Origin: an uncultured beta proteobacterium
GTDB lineage: Bacteria; Pseudomonadota; Gammaproteobacteria; Burkholderiales; Burkholderiaceae_C
Direction: 5' to 3'
DNA: 32,051 bases
Assembly (NCBI GenBank): GCA_903863395.1
Contig: CAIPBW010000171.1
Location: 1-32,051 of the forward strand
Position numbers and translations under genes: made by a program. The stretch's first letter is position 1. Each line of letters starts with the position of its first letter. Under the pieces are notes generated by a model. That model worked only from the letters and a program-made list of their open reading frames with translations. It was not told the origin of the DNA and made no database searches. Shown here piece by piece: positions 23,242 to 30,715 of this stretch.

Positions 23242-24234
23242 ATGGCTGATTCGGAAGAGTCCCCAAAAGCCCCGCCCGAGGCAGTACCCCCCACGGATGA
23301 GGCCAGCGCAGAAGGCGACAAGCCGGCGGTGCCGGAGGGCTTAGCGCCCATCATCGTCATCAAGAAGATTCAGGCCGGTCACGCCGGTGCCCACGGCGGT
23401 GCCTGGAAGATTGCCCTGGCGGACATGATGACGGCCATGATGGCTTTCTTCTTGCTGATGTGGATTCTGGGTGCCACCAACGAATCGCAGCGCAAGAGCG
23501 TTGCCGATTACTTCAAGCCCACCTCGCACAGCGAAGTCACGATGGGCAAGCTCGCCGGCTCCAACGGCATCATGGGCGGCAAGTCCATCATCGACACCGA
23601 CGGTTTTCCCTTCACTGCACGCCAAACTGCCCCGCTGCAGCGCCTGACGCCGCGCTCTGAAGGTGGTCCGACCGAGAACGACCCCTCGCCCAACAGCGAA
23701 AACGCCCGCGATAGCGACCAGATCAGCCAGGCCGAGAAGCGCAAGATTGTCGAAGAGGCCGACCAAAGCAACTTTGACAAGCTCGAAAAAGAGGTGAAGG
23801 AGCACCTTGCAGAGAATCCAAAGCTGGAAAAGATTCAAGACCAGGTGAAATTTGTACGCGAAAAGGAGGGCCTGCGCATCGAGATCATCGACAAGGCCGA
23901 CTTTGCCATGTTCGCCCTGGGTACCAGCCAACTCGAACCCAAGGCGCAAGCGCTGATCGAGGAAGTCTCTCGCTCACTGGCCAGCATGCCCAACAAGCTC
24001 AGCATTCGGGGGCATACGGACAGCGTAGCGTTCGCCAATTCACAAGGTCGCAATAACTGGTCGCTCTCGGCTGAGCGGGCAGAGTCAACACGCGCCTTGC
24101 TGGAGCACCGCGGTGTCGGCACGAAACGCTTCGCGCAAATCGAAGGCGTTGCAGACACCGATCCGTACAACCCCAACGATCCCAAAGATCCGCGTAATCG
24201 CCGCATCAACATCACGGTGCGCTACCGCGATTGA
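23242..24234 (+). CDS. motB: flagellar stator protein MotB
   Basis: Stator subunit anchoring the motor to peptidoglycan. The 330-residue protein has a long 50-residue cytoplasmic N-terminus and one membrane helix starting WKIALADMMTAMMAFFLLMW, in which Asp61 corresponds to the proton-carrying Asp32 of E. coli. A linker/plug region follows, then an OmpA-like peptidoglycan-binding domain (about 215-330) with LSIRGHTDSVAF and NRRINITVRYRD. The helix sequence is of the proton type. Translation is probably coupled to motA. Confidence 0.97.
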   Translation: MADSEESPKAPPEAVPPTDEASAEGDKPAVPEGLAPIIVIKKIQAGHAGAHGGAWKIALADMMTAMMAFFLLMWILGATNESQRKSVADYFKPTSHSEVTMGKLAGSNGIMGGKSIIDTDGFPFTARQTAPLQRLTPRSEGGPTENDPSPNSENARDSDQISQAEKRKIVEEADQSNFDKLEKEVKEHLAENPKLEKIQDQVKFVREKEGLRIEIIDKADFAMFALGTSQLEPKAQALIEEVSRSLASMPNKLSIRGHTDSVAFANSQGRNNWSLSAERAESTRALLEHRGVGTKRFAQIEGVADTDPYNPNDPKDPRNRRINITVRYRD

Positions 24235-24263
24235 CCCGTCCGCCCCTCAACCGGAGTCACGTT

Positions 24264-24962
24264 ATGGATGAGCCAGCAACACCGCCAGCGGTGCCGGAAA
24301 AATTGTTTACGTTTCAAGACTATCTCTTTCTGAGTTATCTTGCTTTTTGCATGTTCTGCGTGGCCTGGGTTGGGCGCATGGCCTACAACGAGGGCATGCA
24401 CAACGAGATCACCAAACGCAACGGTGAACAGTGGGCCAAATGGTTCACCGAAGCTTCCCCGGAACGTGTCAAACCCGACTTTGCGCTCGCGGCCTGCAGC
24501 ACCGCCGCGCCCCCGGTAGTCGCACCCGTGGCGGCCACCCCGGCAACACCCGAAACTGCGGCGACCAATCCAGCATCGGAGGTCCCCTCCGAAGCCACTG
24601 GGGGTGCCATCCCTGTGCCGGTTGAGCCAAAGCCGGTAGAGGCCGCACCTCCCGCACCGCCGGTAAAAGCCTGGGGACCGTGCCAGCAAGCTTTGACGGC
24701 CAAAGGCGGGCCGCTGGCCGACATGATCAATCCTTTTAGCAATCAGCCCGTTGCTTTGGTCGCCAAGTGCGACATGACCGACCGCTCTCTGGCTGGCGCT
24801 CTGGTTCTGGAAAAAATACAGAACACGCCGCCAGGTTCCGCCATCTCGACCATCACTTCGCAGTTGGTCGAAACCGACCCGATCGACCAGAAGATGCAAC
24901 TCCGGATCACGGTCTGCGACAAGGGTGCCTACCCGATTCGCATTGCCGAACTCGACTTCTGA
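24264..24962 (+). CDS. unknown single-pass membrane protein downstream of motB
   Basis: I do not recognise this 232-residue protein. It has a short cytoplasmic start, one membrane helix (about 20-40), then a charged helix, a Pro/Ala/Val linker (about 78-135) and a C-terminal domain of about 95 residues. Three cysteines (140, 169, 218) in that domain suggest a disulphide-stabilised periplasmic fold. The ATG at 24264 has GGAG upstream and lies 29 bases after motB. The next gene, an ion channel, starts ten bases after its stop. The topology (short inside, linker, outer domain) resembles MotB, FliL or TolA-type envelope spanners, so an auxiliary stator role is conceivable but unproven. Confidence 0.8.
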   Translation: MDEPATPPAVPEKLFTFQDYLFLSYLAFCMFCVAWVGRMAYNEGMHNEITKRNGEQWAKWFTEASPERVKPDFALAACSTAAPPVVAPVAATPATPETAATNPASEVPSEATGGAIPVPVEPKPVEAAPPAPPVKAWGPCQQALTAKGGPLADMINPFSNQPVALVAKCDMTDRSLAGALVLEKIQNTPPGSAISTITSQLVETDPIDQKMQLRITVCDKGAYPIRIAELDF

Positions 24963-24972
24963 GGAACGTACC

Positions 24973-26604
24973 ATGGAAACCGCCAACAACCTCTCCAAAA
25001 TTCATGGTTACAACAGCAAAGCGAACATATCGCATGACATGCCGGTCCGCAAATGGATCTACAGCTGGCTGCTCGACCCGACGGTGCCGGGCAACTACCA
25101 AAAATCCATTGACCGCTGGATTGCGATCCTGATCATCACCAACCTGATCGTGCTTTTGTTTGAGCACGTTCCAGCGATCTACGAGCCCAACAAAGTTCTG
25201 TTTCACGCCTTCGACGTATTTTCGGTAGCGATCTTCACCGTTGAATACTTCCTGCGGCTCTACCTGGCACCGGAAGACCACGAGTTCAAAGGCAAGGGGT
25301 ACTCCCACCTGCGCTATATCTTCAGCCCCTTTGCGCTGATCGACTTCATGGCAGTCGCCCCGTTCTACCTGCAAGCATTCATTCCCGTGGACCTGCGCAT
25401 GTTGCGGTTCTTGCGGCTGCTCAGAATCTTGAAACTGTTTCGGGTGCTGATTCCGGCCATTAAACAGTTTGTCATTGCCAATAAGGGCCGCACGTTCCGC
25501 AAAAAAGTGCATGCCTTGATATTCCCGAGCCCCTACGGTGGCGCCCTGCAAGGCATGTTTGACAACTTCATCGTGCTGTGGGTGGTGATCTCGGTGGTGG
25601 CCGTGGTGCTGGAGTCGGTGCAAAGCATCCACTACCACCTGAACCTGCAATTCATCATTCTTGATGCGGTAGCCGTGGGCGTTTTTACCCTGGAGTACAA
25701 CATGCGGCTGTTTTGCTGCGTGGAAGAACCGCGTTACCAGGGTGAAATTATGGGGCGGTTCAAGCAAGGCGGCGAGACCACCGCCATCATCGATCTGTTG
25801 GCGATCGTGCCCTTCTATCTGGAAGCCTTCCTGCACCACTTGTTCGACTTGCGGTTTTTGCGGGTATTCCGGCTGCTGCGGCTGCTCAAGCTCACACGCT
25901 ACACCGGTGCCACCAAGACCCTGACCCAGGTGATCGTGCGCGAGTGGCCCGTGCTTGCCGCATCGGCCTTCGTCATGATGCTGCTGGTGGTCCTTACCGC
26001 CAGCCTGGGCTACCTGTTTGAGCACGAGGCGCAACCTGACAAGTTCGAAAACATTCCCCAGTCAATTTACTGGGCCGTCATTACACTGGCATCGGTGGGT
26101 TACGGAGACATTTCGCCAGTGACCCCGATGGGGCGGATCATGACCATCGTGCTGGCGTTGTTGGGTATCGGTATCTTTGCCATCCCCGCGGCTTTGCTGT
26201 CCTCGGCCTTCAGTGATCAGTTGCGCATCGAACGCGAAACCCTGCGCGACGAGGTTTACCACATGCTCGCCGATGGAACCATTTCCGAGCATGAGGCGGA
26301 CAAGATCAACGCCGAAGCCAAACGCCTGCACTTGAGTGAAGATGAAGTCAAACGCATGATTGACAAGGCCAAGCGCGAGCGGGAATTAAAAGACGACGTC
26401 TCCACGCTTCCGATACACAAAATAGCGGCCACCCCGGAGCACGCGGTGGAGCACTTCAAGTTCATGCTCTCCCAGATCCGCCAGTTGGGCATCATGGCCG
26501 ACGCTGAAAAGTTCCAGGCCGCAGCCGTCAAGAATGACCGCCTGACGAGTACCGAAATGGCCCTGTGGCAACAGATTCAAGGAAAATCAGCGCCGCCTGG
26601 CTGA
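24973..26604 (+). CDS. potassium channel with two tandem voltage-sensor domains and one pore
   Basis: A 543-residue voltage-gated ion channel. Voltage sensor 1 covers about 48-160, and its S4 DLRMLRFLRLLRILKLFR carries R142, R145, R148, R151, K154, R157. Voltage sensor 2 covers about 198-310, and its S4 DLRFLRVFRLLRLLKLTR carries R294, R297, R300, R303, K306, R309. The two copies align across S2 (FTVEYFLRL/FTLEYNMRL) and S3 (IDFMAVAPFYL/IDLLAIVPFYL) with an offset of about 150 residues. A single pore follows: S5, selectivity filter TLASVGYGDI (371-380, the K+ signature) and S6. The cytoplasmic tail (415-543) is helical. Typical bacterial Kv channels are about 250-300 residues with one sensor. 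ATG 24973 has GAGGAA upstream. It is the fourth gene of the motA-motB run. Confidence 0.93.
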   Translation: METANNLSKIHGYNSKANISHDMPVRKWIYSWLLDPTVPGNYQKSIDRWIAILIITNLIVLLFEHVPAIYEPNKVLFHAFDVFSVAIFTVEYFLRLYLAPEDHEFKGKGYSHLRYIFSPFALIDFMAVAPFYLQAFIPVDLRMLRFLRLLRILKLFRVLIPAIKQFVIANKGRTFRKKVHALIFPSPYGGALQGMFDNFIVLWVVISVVAVVLESVQSIHYHLNLQFIILDAVAVGVFTLEYNMRLFCCVEEPRYQGEIMGRFKQGGETTAIIDLLAIVPFYLEAFLHHLFDLRFLRVFRLLRLLKLTRYTGATKTLTQVIVREWPVLAASAFVMMLLVVLTASLGYLFEHEAQPDKFENIPQSIYWAVITLASVGYGDISPVTPMGRIMTIVLALLGIGIFAIPAALLSSAFSDQLRIERETLRDEVYHMLADGTISEHEADKINAEAKRLHLSEDEVKRMIDKAKRERELKDDVSTLPIHKIAATPEHAVEHFKFMLSQIRQLGIMADAEKFQAAAVKNDRLTSTEMALWQQIQGKSAPPG

Positions 26605-26635
26605 TCTGAGCAGCCCCTGAAATTCAGGTACATTC

Positions 26636-27034
26636 GTGCCTGAAATGAACAAGGTACTTTTGCTGTTGTCCGCCGCCCTTGCCTGCAGTTCTGCCGGAGC
26701 TGCCTGGGTGGAGATCGGTGCCAACGAAACCGGCACGTTTTACGTGGACTACCCGAGCATGCAGCGCGACGGTGACATCGTGAAGATGTGGTACCTGGTC
26801 GATTTCAGAAAACCCCAGCTCGACAGCAACAACATTCGCTACCTGTCCTCCAAAGACCAGAGCGAGTACGACTGCAAGCAAGAGCGCTCACGCACGGTGT
26901 ACTACAACAACTACAGCGACAACATGGGCCGCGGAAGAATCACCTTCACGCTCAAGGACCCATTTCAATGGCGTCCCGCCGCGCCAGACACCATCGCCGG
27001 CGCCTTGCTGAAAATCGCCTGTACCAAGAAATAG
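26636..27034 (+). CDS. exported surface-adhesin E-like protein
   Basis: Small secreted protein with the pattern of the Adhesin_E family of betaproteobacteria: WVEIGANETGTFYVDYPSMQ then DGDIVKMWYLVDF, a Cys-containing middle and a conserved Cys near the C-terminus. A signal peptide is present (MNKVLLLLSAALACSSAGA, cleavage before AW). The start may be GTG 26636, with AGG eight bases upstream, or ATG 26645 three codons later; both keep the signal peptide. It is a single gene after the channel gene. The family's biological role is poorly defined despite the name. Confidence 0.75.
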   Translation: MPEMNKVLLLLSAALACSSAGAAWVEIGANETGTFYVDYPSMQRDGDIVKMWYLVDFRKPQLDSNNIRYLSSKDQSEYDCKQERSRTVYYNNYSDNMGRGRITFTLKDPFQWRPAAPDTIAGALLKIACTKK

Positions 27035-27195
27035 CCACCGCGGCCTAACGGCCTCGCGATGATGAGCGGGAGTAGCCTTGCGAGGATGAAAGGCTGTCAT
27101 TGCGAGCGAAGCCATCTGCCCCAGTGCCATCGGCACCCACATACCGCCTCGCATAAAACATCACTGCGGCACAAAACCGCAGCAACAGCTGCTAC
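27035..27195. other. intergenic spacer with one copy of a dispersed-repeat-like motif
   Basis: Lies between convergent genes. It holds an imperfect GC hairpin around 27043-27060 (GGCC-TAAC-GGCC) without a T-run, and at 27095-27117 the string TGTCATTGCGAGCGAAGCCA, which resembles short palindromic repeats scattered in many bacterial genomes. No ORF with support. Confidence 0.5.
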
Positions 27196-27681
27196 CTATT
27201 TGCAGTTCACAAACTTTCTCTGCTGGCACTCCATCGCCAACTTCTTGGCTTGGGCGAACTGGTCCAGGTTCAAAAGCTTTTCCACCTCGTCACGCTGCTT
27301 TGCGGCTTCTGCGTTCCCCGCGGCTGCGGCCAGATCGCTCCACATATAGGCGCGGACCAAGTCCCTCTCAACGCCTCGGGCATAGATGTACATGTAGCCC
27401 AATTTGTGCAGTGCCCGGGGTTCGCCCTGCTCCGCAGCCAACCGGTACCACTTGATAGCCGTCACATAGTCTTGCGGCACACCCTGGCCTTGCGCGTACA
27501 TGGCGCCCATGATCGACTGCCCCCTGGCTTCCCCGCGCAGGGCGACAATGCGCCACTTCTGGACGGCGGTAACGTAATCCTGTCGCTCGTAGGCGGAGTA
27601 ACCGTCTTCCCATTCACCGGCGTGGGCCGAAAAACAGACCAGCGTAACCAGAATCAGCAAAGCAAGAGACAGCTTTTTCAT
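27196..27681 (-). CDS. exported Sel1-repeat protein
   Basis: A 161-residue protein with a clear signal peptide (MKKLSLALLILVTLVCFSAHA), then a short lead-in helix pair and about two to three Sel1 repeats (AMYAQGQGVPQDYVTAIKWY is typical). A C-terminal helix with two cysteines follows. It is probably periplasmic or membrane-attached, unlike the cytoplasmic-type Sel1 proteins at the left end. Its C-terminal helix (AQAKKLAMECQQR) resembles the tail of the protein at 3985-5166, so they are related. One base separates it from the preceding gene (TGAGATG), indicating coupled expression. Confidence 0.9.
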   Translation of the reverse strand: MKKLSLALLILVTLVCFSAHAGEWEDGYSAYERQDYVTAVQKWRIVALRGEARGQSIMGAMYAQGQGVPQDYVTAIKWYRLAAEQGEPRALHKLGYMYIYARGVERDLVRAYMWSDLAAAAGNAEAAKQRDEVEKLLNLDQFAQAKKLAMECQQRKFVNCK

Positions 27682-27682
27682 C

Positions 27683-28213
27683 TCAAAACGGTGCCTTGAT
27701 CAGTTGCCCGCAATAGCCTTTGATGATTTCCAGCTTGCGCCCATCCTTCACCGTCAACTGGTCGATAAACTCGCCTGTATCACGGTCAAAGGTAAATTGC
27801 TCGCCGGTCACCATCGTGCCAAAACGCTCAAACATGGCGGGACGACTGACCATGACCTTGCTGCCTTTGACTGTGAGGGCACCCTTGCGCGACTCGGAAA
27901 TGGAAAATATGCCCTGGTACCAACCGGCCCCGGCCTTGTAGTCAATTCCGGCCGCGGCCATCTCCTTGTACACCTTGTGCTGCGCGTCCGGCGTGTCGCC
28001 AGGAACCGAATAGTTGAGGTCGCAGATCATCGTGATTTCCTCGTCCGCATATTTGGCCTTGCCCGCCCTCGCCCCTTGCTGCGCAGACTGGGAGTCAGCG
28101 CCCTTCAACCCGATCCATCCAGCGGCAAACATCAGGCCGAAAACAGCTACAAGCAAAACGGCCGTGCCCAGCGCTGCAATAAATGCGGTTCGAAATGTCT
28201 CGTTTTTTTCCAT
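27683..28213 (-). CDS. membrane-anchored protein of unknown function
   Basis: The 176-residue product is not a family I recognise. It has a short charged N-terminus, one membrane helix (about 9-32), a polar linker and an outer domain with two cysteines (one in EEITMICDLNY, one near the end in GYCGQL). It contains segments suggesting a beta-rich lipocalin-like or similar ligand-binding sheet (ALTVKGSKVMVSRP, GEQFTFDRDTGEFID). It is cotranscribed with the exported Sel1 gene, so the two may act together in the periplasm. Confidence 0.75.
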   Translation of the reverse strand: MEKNETFRTAFIAALGTAVLLVAVFGLMFAAGWIGLKGADSQSAQQGARAGKAKYADEEITMICDLNYSVPGDTPDAQHKVYKEMAAAGIDYKAGAGWYQGIFSISESRKGALTVKGSKVMVSRPAMFERFGTMVTGEQFTFDRDTGEFIDQLTVKDGRKLEIIKGYCGQLIKAPF

Positions 28214-28376
28214 GATGGTGTACTTTTTAGAAGAACTGCAGGGGGGGTGGCAAGAAAAACAGCGCTACCCGGTTACACCCACTACATCGGCACATCGTAC
28301 CGGGAATTTAGCCAGATACTCTGGTAATCTCAAGTTCGCCGCCCGATTCCTCCTCTGGCGTTGAAACACCACAGCA

Positions 28377-29198
28377 TTGAATCCACCCACCTTCATCATC
28401 AAATGGCCGCTGCCGGCACTGGCCGTGTGGGCCATGAGCTGGCTGGCCTACACCGTCTTGCTGGCCCAGGGCGTCTCGACCGTGGCCGCCGTGCTGCTGG
28501 CTTGCCTGCTCGGGCTGGGCGCAACTGCAGTGGCGCGCTGGAAGGGCTTTTCGCGCGCGCGCCAAGTCGCCCTGGTACTGGGCTTTCCCATTTCCGTGCT
28601 TTTGACCGGTATCACCGCCGCCAGCGCCTGGCTTTGGCTGCTGCCGTTGGCGCTGGCGCTCTTGGTGTACCCGGTTCATACCTGGGGCGATGCGCCGGTG
28701 TTTCCAACCCCCTTGCACGCCTTGCGGGAGCTACCCCACCACGCCAAGCTGCCCGACACTGCGCTCATTCTGGACGCCGGCTGTGGTGCCGGTGATGGCC
28801 TCAAGGCACTGCATCTGGCCTACCCCGCCTGCCGCTGCGTCGGCATCGAGTTCAGCCGCCCGCTGCGCGTGCTGGCGGCGCTGCGTTGCCCCTGGGCCCA
28901 GGTTCGCCTGGGCGACATCTGGCAAGACGACTGGCGCGCCTACGACATGGTCTATCTGTTTCAACGGCCCGAAACCATGCCGCGCGCGGTGGCCAAGGCC
29001 CGCGCAGAAATGCGCCCCGGTGCGTGGCTGGTCAGTCTGGAGTTTGCTGCAGCTGAACTGCAACCCACGGCCGTAGCCTATGCCAGCCCGCAGCGACCCG
29101 TCTGGATGTACCAAAGCCCATTTCAGGATCCCGCGCGGCCAACAGCCAAAAGGGGCAAGCGCCAATCGCGCAAAGAATTGGGTATAGTCACTAGATGA
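28377..29198 (+). CDS. membrane-attached class I SAM-dependent methyltransferase
   Basis: A 273-residue protein with three to four hydrophobic segments in its first 100 residues and then a Rossmann-type methyltransferase domain. The SAM-binding motif LILDAGCGAGDGLKAL is at 130-145, followed by VGIEFS (acidic motif II) and VRLGDIW. The tail is basic (AKRGKRQSRKE). The only possible start in frame is TTG at 28377, because a stop lies at 28362-28364; there is no clear ribosome site. The substrate cannot be told from sequence. Its stop overlaps the next ATG (ATGA), linking it to a CheY-like receiver. Confidence 0.82.
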   Translation: MNPPTFIIKWPLPALAVWAMSWLAYTVLLAQGVSTVAAVLLACLLGLGATAVARWKGFSRARQVALVLGFPISVLLTGITAASAWLWLLPLALALLVYPVHTWGDAPVFPTPLHALRELPHHAKLPDTALILDAGCGAGDGLKALHLAYPACRCVGIEFSRPLRVLAALRCPWAQVRLGDIWQDDWRAYDMVYLFQRPETMPRAVAKARAEMRPGAWLVSLEFAAAELQPTAVAYASPQRPVWMYQSPFQDPARPTAKRGKRQSRKELGIVTR

Positions 29199-29605
29199 AC
29201 AAGGAAACCAGCACCCCAACTCGCGCATCTGTGCGGCCCAAGGTCCTGATTGCTGACGACGGTGCCTATATCCGCCGCCTGCTCAACCTGCGCCTGGGCA
29301 ACCAGTACGAGATTATTGAAGCCGACGATGGCGTTGGCGCTTTGCGCGCGGTGGAGCTACACCTACCGCAGGTCGTTCTGCTTGACATCATGATGCCCGG
29401 CGAAATTGATGGGCTGCAGGTGCTCAAGGCCATCAAGGGTGACCCCCGTCTCAAGCACATTCATGTGGCGATGGTCACGGCACGCGGACAGACCAAGGAC
29501 GGCACCAATGCGCGCAAATGTGGTGCCGACGCCTATTTCGTGAAACCCTTCAGCCCGCGCGAAGTCGTGGCCTGGGTTGACAGCAAGCTGCCCGTGCAGC
29601 AGTAG
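29195..29605 (+). CDS. single-domain response regulator (CheY-like)
   Basis: Stand-alone receiver domain of 136 residues with a 14-residue leader. Conserved phosphorylation residues are all present: acidic pair D21/D22, phospho-acceptor D64 in VVLLDIMMPGEIDG, T95 and K117 in YFVKPFS. There is no output domain, so it acts by protein contact or as a phosphate relay. No histidine kinase is nearby. Its start overlaps the methyltransferase stop by four bases. It could serve the flagellar switch but is separated from the fli genes; that link is only a guess. Confidence 0.92.
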   Translation: MNKETSTPTRASVRPKVLIADDGAYIRRLLNLRLGNQYEIIEADDGVGALRAVELHLPQVVLLDIMMPGEIDGLQVLKAIKGDPRLKHIHVAMVTARGQTKDGTNARKCGADAYFVKPFSPREVVAWVDSKLPVQQ

Positions 29606-29671
29606 CACCACCCACTTCAACCCACCGAACACAGCCGTGTTCAGAGCCTCTTTGTTGACACAGGAAACCCC

Positions 29672-29899
29672 ATGCACAAGCTTCTCGCCACGCTCGTTAT
29701 CAGCCTCGGCACCATGACCGTCTTTGCCCAAGCTACGACGCCAGTGGCTCCTTCCGTTCCCGCCGCGCCCGCCGTAGCCCCTGCAGCCGCACCTGCGCCC
29801 AGCCCCGCAAGCACGACCAAGGCCACCAAGGCTTCCGCCCACAAGGTCAAGAAGGCGGCCAAGAAGCGCAGCTCCAAGAAACACGCAGCGAAAAAGTGA
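29672..29899 (+). CDS. small exported Ala/Pro/Lys-rich protein
   Basis: A 75-residue product with a signal peptide (MHKLLATLVISLGTMTVFA), a Pro/Ala/Val spacer and a strongly basic C-terminus (about half Lys/Arg from residue 50 on, ending SSKKHAAKK). AGGAAA precedes the ATG. Small basic periplasmic proteins of this look are common in Burkholderiales and have no firm function known to me. Its TGA overlaps the ATG of the following DUF192 gene (TGATG). Confidence 0.75.
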   Translation: MHKLLATLVISLGTMTVFAQATTPVAPSVPAAPAVAPAAAPAPSPASTTKATKASAHKVKKAAKKRSSKKHAAKK

Positions 29900-30375
29900 T
29901 GCCTGTCCGCGTCCCGGCCATGAAGCCCCTCCACGCGGCACTGCTCGCTTGCGCGGCGATTCTGTCCACCCCTGCCAGCGCGCAGGAAGGGCCGCAACTG
30001 AACTTGCCACGCGTGCAACTCACGGCGGGGTTTCACCAGATTGACACCCAGGTGGCGACCACGCCCGACGAACAGGCGCTGGGGCTCATGTTTCGCAAGG
30101 AGATGCCGCAGCACGAGGGCATGCTTTTCGTTTTTCCAAGCGCGCGCCAGCAGTGCTTCTGGATGAAGAACACGCTCATCCCCCTCACAGCCGCCTTTGT
30201 GGCAGACGATGGCACCATCGTCAACCTGGAGGACATGAAGCCTCAAACCACGCAGTCGCATTGCTCAAAGAAGCCAGTGCGATTTGTGCTCGAAGTCAAC
30301 CAGGGCTGGTTTGAAAGAAAAGGCCTCAAGGCCGGCACCAAACTCTCGGGACGACCTTTCGCCAACCCACAGTAA
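29899..30375 (+). CDS. exported DUF192 family protein
   Basis: Protein of about 158 residues with a signal peptide (MKPLHAALLACAAILSTPASA begins at an internal Met at 29920) and a DUF192 domain. The domain carries the family hallmarks GLMFRKEMPQHEGMLFVFP, CFWMKNTLIPLTAAFV and a late FVLEVNQGWFERKGLKAG. DUF192 proteins are small beta folds of unknown biochemical role. ATG 29899 overlaps the preceding TGA and suggests coupling; ATG 29920 is an alternative. Confidence 0.9.
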   Translation: MPVRVPAMKPLHAALLACAAILSTPASAQEGPQLNLPRVQLTAGFHQIDTQVATTPDEQALGLMFRKEMPQHEGMLFVFPSARQQCFWMKNTLIPLTAAFVADDGTIVNLEDMKPQTTQSHCSKKPVRFVLEVNQGWFERKGLKAGTKLSGRPFANPQ

Positions 30376-30425
30376 ACTGCAGCCACCGCCGGATTTCATA
30401 ACACCGATTCAAAGGACGACACCCC

Positions 30426-30671
30426 ATGGCTCTGTTCATTACCGAAGACTGCACAGCGTGTGACGCGTGCAAGCCGGTCTGCCCCAACGAAGCGATCCGC
30501 GCCGGAGACCCGCTCTACATCATCGACCCGGCGCGCTGCACCGAGTGCGTGGGCGCAGAAGACGAGCCCCAATGCAAGATCGTCTGCCCCGCAGACTGCA
30601 TTTCGCAGCATCCTGATTACCCCGAGACTGCAGACCAGTTGCTGCAAAAGTACGAACGCCTGCACAGCTAA
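30426..30671 (+). CDS. YfhL-type 2[4Fe-4S] ferredoxin
   Basis: An 81-residue electron carrier binding two [4Fe-4S] clusters: C9, C12, C15, C19 (TACDACKPVCP) and C38, C41, C50, C54. The eight-residue insertion between C41 and C50 (VGAEDEPQ) plus the C-terminal helix are marks of the YfhL/Allochromatium-type ferredoxins with low-potential clusters. AAGGA lies about ten bases before the ATG. It converges with boxA. Ferredoxins of this type are found with aromatic-degradation genes, but this one is on the opposite strand and may be independent. Confidence 0.94.
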   Translation: MALFITEDCTACDACKPVCPNEAIRAGDPLYIIDPARCTECVGAEDEPQCKIVCPADCISQHPDYPETADQLLQKYERLHS

Positions 30672-30686
30672 AGCGGCACCCAGGCT

Positions 30687-30705
30687 GGCCGGATGCGCTC
30701 TGGCC
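30687..30705. terminator. hairpin between convergent ferredoxin and boxA
   Basis: GGCCGGA and TCTGGCC pair (seven base pairs, one G:U) around a five-base loop, with only a weak T-rich stretch after it. Position between two convergent stops suggests a bidirectional terminator. Confidence 0.4.
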
Positions 30706-30715
30706 TAGTTTGGCG

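Noticed and set aside
22364-23266. 300-residue minus-strand open frame
   Set aside because: Antisense shadow of motA, Gly/His/Val-rich, no start signals.
24907-26034. 375-residue minus-strand open frame
   Set aside because: Lies opposite the channel gene. Its product is His/Gln-rich without domain features, whereas the plus strand encodes a clear channel.
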